The notes under the pieces were generated by a model. That model did no database searches. It worked only from the letters and a program-made list of their open reading frames with translations, and was not told the origin of the DNA. Source: Bacillota bacterium (GTDB lineage Bacteria; Bacillota; Clostridia; Christensenellales; Aristaeellaceae). Taken from it: a DNA stretch of 50,529 bases. The position numbers were made by a program, and so were the translations under genes. Each line of letters opens with the position of its first letter. The stretch's first letter is position 1. Location: assembly GCA_023416655.1 (NCBI GenBank), contig JAEZHK010000120.1:1-50529 (forward strand), read 5' to 3'. Positions 24,203 through 32,122 of this stretch are shown here, in pieces.

Positions 24203-25273
24203 GTGCGAAAAGCGTTCCAGACGGCCGTGGTGCTGATCCTGATCCTGGCGGTTCCGGCCAGCGCAACGACCACCCTGAGCAAGTATTCACTGATCGTGAG
24301 CGGGAAGAAAATCGCGCTGACGGCGGACACCGGCTACATCGGAAAATCCGGCTCCTATCTGACCGTCCCGCTCAAAACGATGTGCGACGCACTGTCCATC
24401 GAGTATTCGGTGACAAACGGCGGCAAGATCATGTACATGGAAGGGCCGAACAGCGCTCGCGTGGCGGTGTGCTCCGGCTATGCCTACGCCAAGATGGACG
24501 GCAAGAAGAAGACGCTTCGCGTCAAGACCTATCTGAAGAGCGGCCAGCTGATGGCCGACCTCGCCGTGCTGAAACTGCTGGGCGCGGACTACAAGACCGC
24601 GACGGCCGCGTCGCTCGCCTCGAAAGGCTATCCGGACGGCGCGGTGTCCGTCAGCCCGTCCGGCAAGGACATCACCTTCCCAAGCCTTAGCGGCGGCGGG
24701 AGCTTCGCCGCGCAGCTGCCGGCGGCCAGCACCTGCGACCAGATGGTGGTGGTCCAGTACAAGAGCGGCTCCAGCGCCACCCTCAGCCTGCATGAAAAGG
24801 ATGATGAGGGCGTCTGGCGTCAGAAGCTGTCCTCCTACGCCTACGTGGGAAGAAACGGCATCGGCAAGACCAAGGAGGGCGACAAAAAGACGCCCACCGG
24901 CACGTTCAACCTCAAGACGCCCTTTGGCATCAAAAGTAACCCCGGCACCAGCCTCGATTACGTGCAGGTGACCAAGTACCACTACTGGTGCGGCACGTCC
25001 GGCGACAAGTACTACAACCAGCTGATTGACACCCGCGTTACAAAGCGCGCGCGCAAGAGCTCCGACGAGTACCTGATCAGCTACAAGGGCGTGTACAACT
25101 ACTGCGCGTTCATCGACTACAACGCATCGGGCGCGGCGGGCAAAGGCTCCTGCATCTTCCTGCACTGCACCGGTTCCAGTAAATACACCGCGGGCTGCGT
25201 GGCGGTGCCGGAGAGCGTGATGAAAAAAATCCTGATCGCCATGAAACCCGGCTGCAAGATCGTGATCTACTAA
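24203..25273 (+). CDS. exported L,D-transpeptidase (YkuD-type) with N-terminal stalk domain
   Basis: From GTG at 24203 (GGGAGGCG upstream) the product is 356 residues. It has a signal peptide (FQTAVVLILILAVPASATTT), a copper-amine-oxidase-N-like stalk domain at about 30-130 (LTVPLKTMCDALSIEYSVTN), then the catalytic domain. KKTPTGTFNLKTPFG and FLHCTGSSKYTAGCVAVPES are the YkuD signatures; the Cys of TAGCV is the nucleophile and the His of FLHC the partner. L,D-transpeptidases make 3-3 peptidoglycan cross-links or attach proteins to the wall. The single gene ends at a clear terminator. Confidence 0.9.
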   Translation: MRKAFQTAVVLILILAVPASATTTLSKYSLIVSGKKIALTADTGYIGKSGSYLTVPLKTMCDALSIEYSVTNGGKIMYMEGPNSARVAVCSGYAYAKMDGKKKTLRVKTYLKSGQLMADLAVLKLLGADYKTATAASLASKGYPDGAVSVSPSGKDITFPSLSGGGSFAAQLPAASTCDQMVVVQYKSGSSATLSLHEKDDEGVWRQKLSSYAYVGRNGIGKTKEGDKKTPTGTFNLKTPFGIKSNPGTSLDYVQVTKYHYWCGTSGDKYYNQLIDTRVTKRARKSSDEYLISYKGVYNYCAFIDYNASGAAGKGSCIFLHCTGSSKYTAGCVAVPESVMKKILIAMKPGCKIVIY

Positions 25274-25314
25274 AAACAGCTCTGTCATCAGGGCGCGCAC
25301 AGGTTAAACCATCG

Positions 25315-25353
25315 GATGCCCGGAAACGTGATGTTTTCCGGGCATTCCTGTTT
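25315..25353 (+). terminator. terminator of the L,D-transpeptidase gene
   Basis: ATGCCCGGAAA pairs with TTTTCCGGGCAT (one bulge), followed by TCCTGTTT. Confidence 0.8.
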
Positions 25354-25442
25354 CCGCTCTCGCCGAGAGGGTTCCTCATCAGCGCATATTCACACATAAG
25401 GAGTTCCATTCTATATCCTGAGCCTTTGGCGCTGGATAATTT

Positions 25443-26024
25443 ATGTGGGGGATGAGACTTTTGGGTCATGATCCCGGTATAGAACAAGCCGTAGACCAGA
25501 TCATGCGGGAATACATAGCGCTGCACAATGAAATCGAACGTCTTTGGATGGACAAAATGGTCTTCACGTGGCAGTGGTGGGTGGATGCCGCGCTGGCTGT
25601 TCTGCCGTGGATCCTCTGGTTCATCGTGCGTGACCGGAAGAATACGCACAATCTGATGTACGCGGGACTTTTCTCAATGCTGGCCGCAACCTTATTGGAC
25701 ATGGTCGGCGTTAAGCAAGGTGGGTGGAAATACAATACCTGGTTCCTCCCCTTTCTGACGGAATACCTTCCGTGGGACCTGTCGGTGATGCCGGTTACGG
25801 CGATGCTGTTTTACCAATTCCTTCCGAAAATCAGTCCTTGGATCAAGGGCGCGTCTTTTGGCGCCATCGCCGCGTACATCGTCGAGCCGGTTTTCATCTG
25901 GCTAGGGTTTTACGAACCAGGCAATTGGGAATTGCATTATTCGCTGCCGATTTACTTTGCGATCTATATGATCGGTTATTGGCTGTACACGAGAAAGCGG
26001 GTTGCGCACGGGGATGCCGCATGA
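25443..26024 (+). CDS. CBO0543-like membrane protein
   Basis: The 193-residue protein has an amphipathic N-terminus and about five membrane segments (WWVDAALAVLPWILWFIV, NLMYAGLFSMLAATLLDMV, LSVMPVTAMLFYQFL and others). WELHYSLPIYFAIYMIGYWL and FIWLGFYEPGNW match what I recall of the uncharacterised CBO0543 family of Firmicutes, often linked to sporulating species. The start is not certain because no good ribosome binding site precedes the ATG at 25443. It is followed 27 nt later by a second protein of the same kind, so the two probably work together. Confidence 0.75.
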   Translation: MWGMRLLGHDPGIEQAVDQIMREYIALHNEIERLWMDKMVFTWQWWVDAALAVLPWILWFIVRDRKNTHNLMYAGLFSMLAATLLDMVGVKQGGWKYNTWFLPFLTEYLPWDLSVMPVTAMLFYQFLPKISPWIKGASFGAIAAYIVEPVFIWLGFYEPGNWELHYSLPIYFAIYMIGYWLYTRKRVAHGDAA

Positions 26025-26051
26025 TTGGGCAGCCCGCAAAGGAGTAACAAC

Positions 26052-26555
26052 ATGCTGAGGGCTCTGCTTGTTTTGACGTATGCCGTCCTTTGCTTCAAAT
26101 TCGGCGCGTGGAAAAAATGGAAGGATTTCTACCCTACCTACCTGTACGCGATTATCGGCGACATTACGTATAACTTTCTATTTTATGAAAAAAGCCTTTG
26201 GGAGTACAGGAACCTGGTCAGCCACACATTCAGCAATTTTCTTGTCGCCCTGTTCGTCTTCCCCTGCGCTATAACGCTGTACCTCACACATTTCCCCAGC
26301 AATCGATGGAAGCAACTCCTATACATATTGCTTTGGACAGTCGCAAACACCTTGATCGAGTTTGCGGCAAACCAACTGGGAGATATTGTTTTTCTGAACA
26401 ATTGGAGCATCTATTGGTCTATGGCCTTATATTTCATTGCATTCGTTCTGGTGAGAGTCCATTACGTCAAGCCGTTGCTGGTTTGGCCGGTCTCTTTCGC
26501 GCTTGCATACATCACAATGTATCTTTTCAACGTCCCACTGGGCGGCATGAAATGA
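26052..26555 (+). CDS. second CBO0543-like membrane protein
   Basis: A 167-residue membrane protein with about five hydrophobic segments. It starts MLRALLVLTYAVLCFKFGAW with AAAGGAG upstream at 26038-26044. The blocks YPTYLYAIIGDITYNFLFYE and LIEFAANQLGDIVFLNNWSI are typical of the family and place acidic and aromatic residues at the membrane interface. The base composition is more AT-rich than most of the window, as for its partner. Function unknown. A bidirectional terminator separates it from the convergent pilus operon. Confidence 0.75.
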   Translation: MLRALLVLTYAVLCFKFGAWKKWKDFYPTYLYAIIGDITYNFLFYEKSLWEYRNLVSHTFSNFLVALFVFPCAITLYLTHFPSNRWKQLLYILLWTVANTLIEFAANQLGDIVFLNNWSIYWSMALYFIAFVLVRVHYVKPLLVWPVSFALAYITMYLFNVPLGGMK

Positions 26556-26582
26556 AGCGGCCCGCTGCCTTATATTACGTAT

Positions 26583-26617
26583 GGAAAAAGCTCCGCTTTC
26601 GTGCGGAGCCTTTCCAT
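26583..26617 (+). terminator. bidirectional terminator
   Basis: AAAGCTCCGC pairs with GCGGAGCCTTT around TTTCGT, flanked by A-rich and T-rich sequence. It can serve the membrane-protein pair on the plus strand and the pilus operon on the minus strand. Confidence 0.75.
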
Positions 26618-26661
26618 TCGAATCATCCCTTCGCGGGTTCTGGGACGGGGATGCGTCATTC

Positions 26662-27927
26662 TCAATCCTGCTCGCGTTTCGGCTGGGGCTGAGGCATCCG
26701 AGGCTGAAAGCCGCTGCCACTGCGCTGCTGCTGCCCGGAGGAGATGGGCCCGAGGCGGTACGAGAACATGATTGCGGAGTTGGGGCAGGCTTTGTAGAAC
26801 GCCCGCTTGATGCGCTCCAGCACCATCTTGCCGGTGTCGTGGTTGACCAGCGGCAAAAGCAGCGCGTACTGCGAGGCGCTGAAATGGGTGATGGTGTCGC
26901 CCTTTCGCAGGTTGGTCACCAGCGTCTTCTGCAGCGTCTGCATGATGTCATTGAGGCGCATCGGCTCGATGGGCGTGCTGCCGATAGAGGTGATCATGAT
27001 CAGCGCGATGAACATGGTGGAGCCCATGCGCTCGAGGTTGCGCATCTGCAGGTTGTAGATCTCCTTGAAGACCGCGTACTCGCACACAAACGCACCTCGC
27101 TGGCTGCCGTATTCGGTCAGCTCCTTGCGGATGGCGTCGATGTCCATGTCCAGCGTCTTGCCCGCCTTCAGGATCTGCTTGTAGAACTCCTGGATGGCCT
27201 CCGGCGGCTGCATGCCCAGATAGCGCAGATGCAGGTTCGTGGCGTGCTTGTACTGGATGAGCGCCTCGTTGTTGCGGTTGGTGCGGATCAGCGCGTTCAT
27301 GAGCGCCAGGTGCAGCCGCTCGTCGAACACGTCCACGTCCAGCGCCAGACGGCACACGTGGATCATCCGCTCGAAGTCCTTGGCGTCCTTCAGAAGGTCC
27401 AGGTAGCGGTAGACCATCTTCAGGTACTGGCTGTGCAGGTAGACGCTGCGGGAGACCACCCAGTCCTCCTGCTCAAGCCCGGGCAGGAGGTCGCCCTGGA
27501 AGAGCGACAGCATCCGGTTGAACTTCTGGTGGATCTCATCCGACAGCTCCGTGACGTCGGTGAGCTCCGAGTTCAGTTTTTCGAACTCCAGCGTGTCCAC
27601 AGAAATGCCCAGCTGCGTATTGAAGCGGTAAGAGCCGCGTTCGGTGACGATGGCGTTGCCTAGGTCCGGCGTGATTTCGCTCAGGATGGTGCGCGTGCGG
27701 CTGACCAGCGTCTTGAGGGCGCCTTCGGGGTTGGAACTCTGCTCGTCCTCCCACAGGACCTCGTACAGCTTGAAGTTGGGCGCGGATTCGCCGCCCCTCA
27801 GGACCAGATACTGCAATAGCCTGGTGCCCTTTTTGGTCTTCGCCAGCTGCTTTTCGACGCTCTGTTCATCCACCATCACGTCGAACTTGCCAAGCATCCT
27901 GATCGTGATCTTCTGTTTTGCCTCCAT
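26662..27927 (-). CDS. BTAD-type regulator with C-terminal degenerate GGDEF-like domain
   Basis: The 421-residue protein begins ITIRMLGKFDVMVDEQSVEK, an OmpR/SARP-like winged helix (KGTRLLQYLVLRGGESAPNF), then the helical bacterial transcriptional activator domain at about 115-270 (FERMIHVCRLALDVDVFDER, then NALIRTNRNNEALIQYK). About residues 275-395 resemble a GGDEF domain (RKGDTITHFSASQYALLLPL), with the GGDEF loop replaced by SASQY, so no cyclase activity is expected, though nucleotide binding is possible. The last 20 residues are Gln/Pro-rich. It is the last gene of the pilus operon, 51 nt after pilT, and is a likely regulator of that system. Confidence 0.8.
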   Translation of the reverse strand: MEAKQKITIRMLGKFDVMVDEQSVEKQLAKTKKGTRLLQYLVLRGGESAPNFKLYEVLWEDEQSSNPEGALKTLVSRTRTILSEITPDLGNAIVTERGSYRFNTQLGISVDTLEFEKLNSELTDVTELSDEIHQKFNRMLSLFQGDLLPGLEQEDWVVSRSVYLHSQYLKMVYRYLDLLKDAKDFERMIHVCRLALDVDVFDERLHLALMNALIRTNRNNEALIQYKHATNLHLRYLGMQPPEAIQEFYKQILKAGKTLDMDIDAIRKELTEYGSQRGAFVCEYAVFKEIYNLQMRNLERMGSTMFIALIMITSIGSTPIEPMRLNDIMQTLQKTLVTNLRKGDTITHFSASQYALLLPLVNHDTGKMVLERIKRAFYKACPNSAIMFSYRLGPISSGQQQRSGSGFQPRMPQPQPKREQD

Positions 27928-27978
27928 CTGGAGGGCCCCCCTTCGTAGCTCCGGCGCTTGTGTTCTGGCATCGCGGCA

Positions 27979-29034
27979 CTAGATCTTCTTCGCCATGATG
28001 TCCGGGTTGATCGCATATGAGAGCGCGCAGTCGCGCGATATTCGTTTTTGGCGGCACAGCCTCAGGATGTCCTCGTCCATCGAGACCATACCCTGCGGGC
28101 CGCCCGCGTAGATGGCGTTGTCGATCTGGTGGCCCTTGCCCTCCCGGATCATGTTGGAGATGGCCGGGGTGACCAGCATGACCTCCATCGCCGGCGCGAG
28201 ACCGCCGTCCAGCGCGGGGATCAACTGCTGCGACACCACCGCCAGCAGCACCATTGAAAGCTGCACGCGCACCTGCGCCTGCTGGCTGGCCGGGAACACG
28301 TCCACGATTCGGTCGATGGTCTTGGCCGCGCCCAGCGTGTGCAGCGAGGAGAGCAGCAGGTGCCCCGTCTCCGCGGCGGTCAGCGCGGTCTGGATGGTTT
28401 CGAAGTCCCGCATCTCGCCCAGCAGGATCACGTCCGGAGCCTGGCGGAGCGAGGCGCGCAGCGCGCCCGCGAAGTCCGCGGCGTCCAGCCCGATCTCCCG
28501 CTGGCTGACGATGGACTGCCCGTGCGGGTGCAGGTACTCGATCGGGTCCTCCAGCGTGACGATGTGGCAGCAGCGTTCGCGGTTGATCCGGTCGATCATG
28601 CACGCCAGCGTGGTGGACTTGCCGCTGCCCGCGGGCCCGGTGACCAGCACCATGCCCCGCTTCTTGTCGCACAGGTCCATCACGATCTGCGGGATGCCCA
28701 GCGCCCTGTAGTCAGGGAGGCCGAAGGGCACCGCGCGAAGCACTGCGGCCATCGAACCGCGCTGCCGGTAGGTATTGCAGCGGAAGCGCCCCACCTCCCG
28801 CACGGAGAAGGAAAAGTCGTCGTCGCCCTTCTCCATCAGCCGCTGGGGCTCCCGCGCGCCGGCCATCTGGTAGGCGCGCTCGATCAACGCGCGCGTCGAG
28901 TCCACACCCAGCTTTTCTGCCGTCAGCGGCCTCAAATTGGTTCCAACCTTGACCGTGACGGGCGCGCCCGGCACGATGTAGACGTCCGATCCGCCCTCAT
29001 CCACCGCCGCCTTGAGCAGGCTCATCAGTTCCAC
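27979..29034 (-). CDS. pilT: PilT-type retraction ATPase
   Basis: The 351-residue protein is a GspE/PilT-family secretion ATPase of the PilT branch: short N-terminal domain, Walker A GPAGSGKST, Asp box CHIVTLEDPIEY, Walker B DVILLGEMRDFETIQTALTA and His box ETGHLLLSSLHTLGA. PilT depolymerises type IV pili to drive twitching. No PilB-type extension ATPase is in the window, so this enzyme may act with one encoded elsewhere. Start taken at GTG 29034 after GGGGGATC; ATG at 29025 is the alternative and the frame is open further upstream. It follows the PilX-like gene by 17 nt. Confidence 0.93.
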   Translation of the reverse strand: MELMSLLKAAVDEGGSDVYIVPGAPVTVKVGTNLRPLTAEKLGVDSTRALIERAYQMAGAREPQRLMEKGDDDFSFSVREVGRFRCNTYRQRGSMAAVLRAVPFGLPDYRALGIPQIVMDLCDKKRGMVLVTGPAGSGKSTTLACMIDRINRERCCHIVTLEDPIEYLHPHGQSIVSQREIGLDAADFAGALRASLRQAPDVILLGEMRDFETIQTALTAAETGHLLLSSLHTLGAAKTIDRIVDVFPASQQAQVRVQLSMVLLAVVSQQLIPALDGGLAPAMEVMLVTPAISNMIREGKGHQIDNAIYAGGPQGMVSMDEDILRLCRQKRISRDCALSYAINPDIMAKKI

Positions 29035-29051
29035 AAGCGATCCCCCACGCG

Positions 29052-29519
29052 TCAATTGAAGAGATTCAGGGAGCCGCCCTCCCCTGTCCACAGTTCGCCG
29101 CCGGTCAGCCTGTAGCGCGTAACCCGGCAGCGCCCGTCGGTTTTTTCGGGTTTTACGGCAACCGAAAGCTTCCGGCCTCCGCCCGCATCAAGGTCAAAGG
29201 ACAAGATACCCCCGTCGTAGGCCAGTGAAACGCCTTCGACGGAAAGATTCGCCATCCTGTCCTCAAACTCCTGCGGATTTAAGGATTTTGACGCCGCGTC
29301 CCGGACGGCGCTGTCGATCTCAGCGAGGGCGCGCTGCGCCTGGTCCGAGGCCTCGTAATACCCGCTGGTCATGTCCACCGCCCGGGCTGTGAGCGCCGCG
29401 TCGCCCCGCGCGCCGGAGAGCGCCAGGAGCGCCAGCGTAGACACGCAGAGCGCGACAAAGATGGTGAGCATCGACGAAGCGCCGATGCCGGCCCGGTACT
29501 CCTGCCTGGGACGGTTCAC
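29052..29519 (-). CDS. PilX-like minor pilin/type IV pilus accessory protein
   Basis: The 155-residue protein has a short basic N-terminus, then GIGASSMLTIFVALCVSTLA, one long hydrophobic helix typical of Firmicutes pilus-operon accessory proteins, and a soluble C-terminal part with TDGRCRVTRYRLTGGELWTG. The Glu-5 of classical pilins is absent. It starts with GTG overlapping the upstream stop (GTGA, 29516-29519). Assigned mainly by context: it lies between a pilin-like gene and pilT. Confidence 0.7.
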   Translation of the reverse strand: MNRPRQEYRAGIGASSMLTIFVALCVSTLALLALSGARGDAALTARAVDMTSGYYEASDQAQRALAEIDSAVRDAASKSLNPQEFEDRMANLSVEGVSLAYDGGILSFDLDAGGGRKLSVAVKPEKTDGRCRVTRYRLTGGELWTGEGGSLNLFN

Positions 29520-29908
29520 TTGCTTACCTCCCCCGGCATGTATCGACTGGCCGGCAGCGCGACCAGTTCCTCGCCCGAGCGCGACACCTTGATCCGGATC
29601 CCGTACAGCGTACCCGCGCCGGATGCTTCCGGGCTGATCTCGGCCTCGACGGTGTAGCCGTTCTCCTCGAATCTGCAGCCGTCCCCGAGGTCCGGGTCTG
29701 CCGAACGGAGGGGCGACAGTGGGTCTTCCGCCGCGGCGACGCGCTCCGCCCAGCCCTGCGCGATGAAAAGCGCGTCCGTCGTGCGGCGGCTTTCCACGCT
29801 GATCTTGTAGGCGCTGGCCAGCACGCCCGCGCCGATGACCGCCGAGATCGCGAAGAAGGCCAGCGCGATCAGAAGCTCCAGGAGCACCAGATTGCCCTTA
29901 TAGCGCAT
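29516..29908 (-). CDS. prepilin-like protein (PilV/GspI-like)
   Basis: The 130-residue product begins MRYKGNLVLLELLIALAFFA, a prepilin-type N-terminus with a basic leader, a Gly before the hydrophobic helix and a Glu in the helix start, followed by ISAVIGAGVLASAYKISVES. The C-terminal half is a small soluble domain. The Glu falls at +6 instead of +5 after the Gly, so processing by prepilin peptidase is likely but not certain. ATG at 29908 lies inside the end of the upstream gene (11-bp overlap), pointing to coupled translation. Confidence 0.72.
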   Translation of the reverse strand: MRYKGNLVLLELLIALAFFAISAVIGAGVLASAYKISVESRRTTDALFIAQGWAERVAAAEDPLSPLRSADPDLGDGCRFEENGYTVEAEISPEASGAGTLYGIRIKVSRSGEELVALPASRYMPGEVSK

Positions 29909-30395
29909 CCCGACCCCCCTCTCCGGCACGCAGCGCGACGCACGTCCCGGTCTCGGCGCCGCCCAACAGGCGCGCGCTGAGCGTGACCAGGTCGCCCGTC
30001 CGCCCGAAGTCAAAGCCCGGGAGTTCCACGATCGGCTCCGCGCCTTCCGGGTCAAAGTCCAGTCCCGCCTCGCAGAACTGCTCGCACAGTCTTTCACCGT
30101 CATGGAAGATGCGGGTCTCGTAGGCCGTCCCGTCCTGTTCCTCCGAAAGGATCAGGAGCTTCACGCCCTTCTCCTCCCGGACGGAGACGCTATCCGCGTC
30201 GCCCAGCGCGCGCAGCTTGCCGCTCACATAGCCCAAGGCGATCCGCTGCTGGCTCGAGAGGAGGTTGGCCCTCCCCATGCCGCGGTAGGACTTGACGCCG
30301 GACACGACGATCATGAGCGCGCACAGCGCGAACACCCCGATCAGCACGAAGGCGAACAGGCCGCTGATGCTGTGCAAACGCTTCGAGCCCCTCAT
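29898..30395 (-). CDS. DUF4860-like pilus-operon protein
   Basis: A 165-residue protein with N-terminal HSISGLFAFVLIGVFALCAL and MIVVSGVKSYR, matching the single-helix start of DUF4860 proteins found in Firmicutes type IV pilus operons. The soluble part (RIALGYVSGKLRALGDADSV) probably packs as a minor pilin or assembly factor. Its start overlaps the upstream stop by 4 bp. Confidence 0.7.
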   Translation of the reverse strand: MRGSKRLHSISGLFAFVLIGVFALCALMIVVSGVKSYRGMGRANLLSSQQRIALGYVSGKLRALGDADSVSVREEKGVKLLILSEEQDGTAYETRIFHDGERLCEQFCEAGLDFDPEGAEPIVELPGFDFGRTGDLVTLSARLLGGAETGTCVALRAGEGGRDAL

Positions 30396-30724
30396 GCGCC
30401 TTCATCCCTTCTGAAGATCGAGACCGACGGCATGATGTTGGACGCGAACGCGTCGTAGGACACGAGGAAGCGCTCGTCGTCAAACGCCAGCGCGTAGTTC
30501 CGCTTCAAGTAGTCGAGCGTCGGCGGGTACTGCCCCTCCGTCGCGTAGCAGGTGACCATGGCCCGCCGGACGGCGTCCCGAAGCTGCGCTTCCTGCTCGG
30601 CCTCCGACTGCCTGCCCGCCGCCGTAATCGCCCAAGCAAACGCGCCCGCAACCAATGCGAGCGCCGCCACCGACACGATCAGGCCGCGGAATCCGTGCAG
30701 CGACCGCTTTTCATAGAGATGCAT
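30392..30724 (-). CDS. type II/IV pseudopilin-like protein
   Basis: The 110-residue protein has one N-terminal membrane helix (GLIVSVAALALVAGAFAWAI) and a C-terminal block RRAMVTCYATEGQYPPTLDY with LKRNYAL, the ATEGxYPPTLDYL pattern of PulG/GspG-type pseudopilins. It has no recognisable prepilin peptidase site. It lies downstream of a 327-nt gap holding repeat E and starts the tightly overlapping part of the operon. Confidence 0.7.
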   Translation of the reverse strand: MHLYEKRSLHGFRGLIVSVAALALVAGAFAWAITAAGRQSEAEQEAQLRDAVRRAMVTCYATEGQYPPTLDYLKRNYALAFDDERFLVSYDAFASNIMPSVSIFRRDEGA

Positions 30725-31051
30725 GTTTCACCCCAGCCACGGCTAACGCATGAATTACGGATGTATGAACTCCGGGAGGCATGGAGGGCTGCAGCCCTCC
30801 ATATTCGACCATTTGTACCGGCTTGAGGTGAATTTGACGCATGCGTCAAATTCAGTCCCGGAGGGACAAGTTTCGCCCCTGGCGAAACTTCCTTACCGGT
30901 GAAATGGATTCCCCCAAAGGGCGCGCTTGCCCGCCCGACGGGGAATCATTTCCTTAAGCCCGGATTGAGCCCGGAAATTCCCGCAGAATTTCAACAATCC
31001 GGCCTCGTTCCCTTGGCAACGGCAGGAACTTTAGTTCATGCCGTTGCCCTG
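30725..31051. other. 327-nt gene-free gap inside the pilus operon
   Basis: No ORF with a ribosome binding site is present. The gap is almost filled by seven hairpins, described as repeat E (30781-31048). Confidence 0.7.
30781..31048 (-). repeat. divergent multi-hairpin repeat, copy E
   Basis: On the minus strand: GGCAACGGCA/TGCCGTTGCC (31015-31048), CCGGATTG/CAATCCGG with inner GAAATTC/GAATTTC (30960-31002), GAAATGATTCCCC pairing with GGGGAATCCATTTC (30901-30952), AAGTTTCGCC/GGCGAAACTT (30868-30890), GTCCC/GGGAC (30855-30867), a perfect 24-bp palindrome (30830-30853) and a perfect 22-bp palindrome (30781-30802). The second hairpin has the same inner stem and TGCGG loop as repeats A and D, so E belongs to the same family. 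Confidence 0.75.
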
Positions 31052-32101
31052 TCACCCCAGCGACGACATGAGGTTGGCCAGCGGCAGCATGACCGTGAGC
31101 AGGATGCCGCCGATGACGATCGAGAGGACCGCCACCAGCGTCGGCTCGATGGCCGAGACCAGCCGCCGGATCGCGTCGTCCACCTCGTCCTGGTACTGGG
31201 CGGCCAGCCGCTCCATGACCGTCTCGATCTGACCGGCCAATAGCCCTACGCGGATCATCTTGCCGTGGATGGGTTCGAAGATGCGCGCCTCCTCAACGGC
31301 GTCCGCAAAGGACGCGCCGCCCTCCATCCGCGCGGCGATGCCTTCCACCTTACCCCTGGCGACCGCATCGGCCATCACGGCGGGCACCAGCTTCAGCGCC
31401 TCGTCCATGGGGTAGCCGCTGCCCGTCAGCATCTCCATCACGGAGGCGAAACGGCCGGCGGACTGCTTGTCCGAGATGAAGCGAAGCGGCGGAAACGCGC
31501 GCAGCAGGAAGCGGATCACGCCTTCGCGCTTTGAGGTCTTCAGCAGCACCGTGATTGATAGTACCGCGATCAGGATCAGCGCCGTGAGGATCAGCACGAA
31601 GATTCCCGCGCCCATGCCGGCGCTCATCCGGGCCGTGGAGGCGGAGGAAAGGTCCCCGCCAAGGTTCCTGAGGATTTCAGAGAACATCGGCAGCACCTGC
31701 ACCACCAGCACCACCACGACCACCGCCATGAGGCCCACCATCAGAAGCGGGTAGGTGACGGCGCTTTTCACGGTGGAGCGCACCTGCGCCTCCCGGGAAT
31801 AGTAGACGGATAAACCCTGCATAACCTTTTCCAGCGTGCCCGCCTGCTCGCCGACCTTGACCATTTCGACCATGTAGGGTGGGAAGATGTCCAGCGCGTG
31901 CACCGCCTCGTATAGGGAGCCGGTGCGCTTCATCGTCTCGTCCAGAAGCGCGAACCTCCCGCCGAAGCGGGTGGCCTGGTAGTTATGGCACAGCGCCTCG
32001 ACGCCGTCGTACAGCGGGATGCCGGATTTTAAGAGCAGCGCCACCTGTTCGCAGAACAGCGCCGTCTCGTCCGGCGGCAGGTACTGGGTGCGGCCGTTCA
32101 T
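31052..32101 (-). CDS. pilC: type II/IV secretion inner-membrane protein (PilC/GspF family)
   Basis: The 349-residue platform protein has the two GspF repeats. Repeat 1 is FCEQVALLLKSGIPLYDGVE with MVEMVKVGEQAGTLEKVMQG; repeat 2 is SAGRFASVMEMLTGSGYPMD with KMIRVGLLAGQIETVMERLA. Three membrane helices are evident (VTYPLLMVGLMAVVVVVLVV, AGIFVLILTALILIAVLSIT and VAVLSIVIGGILLTVMLPLA). It links the cytoplasmic ATPase to the pilus. ATG at 32101 follows GGGGGAAG; ATG at 32116 is too close to its purine run. The gene starts 21 nt after the transglutaminase-like gene. Confidence 0.93.
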   Translation of the reverse strand: MNGRTQYLPPDETALFCEQVALLLKSGIPLYDGVEALCHNYQATRFGGRFALLDETMKRTGSLYEAVHALDIFPPYMVEMVKVGEQAGTLEKVMQGLSVYYSREAQVRSTVKSAVTYPLLMVGLMAVVVVVLVVQVLPMFSEILRNLGGDLSSASTARMSAGMGAGIFVLILTALILIAVLSITVLLKTSKREGVIRFLLRAFPPLRFISDKQSAGRFASVMEMLTGSGYPMDEALKLVPAVMADAVARGKVEGIAARMEGGASFADAVEEARIFEPIHGKMIRVGLLAGQIETVMERLAAQYQDEVDDAIRRLVSAIEPTLVAVLSIVIGGILLTVMLPLANLMSSLG

Positions 32102-32122
32102 CGCGTCTTCCCCCATCTTTCT

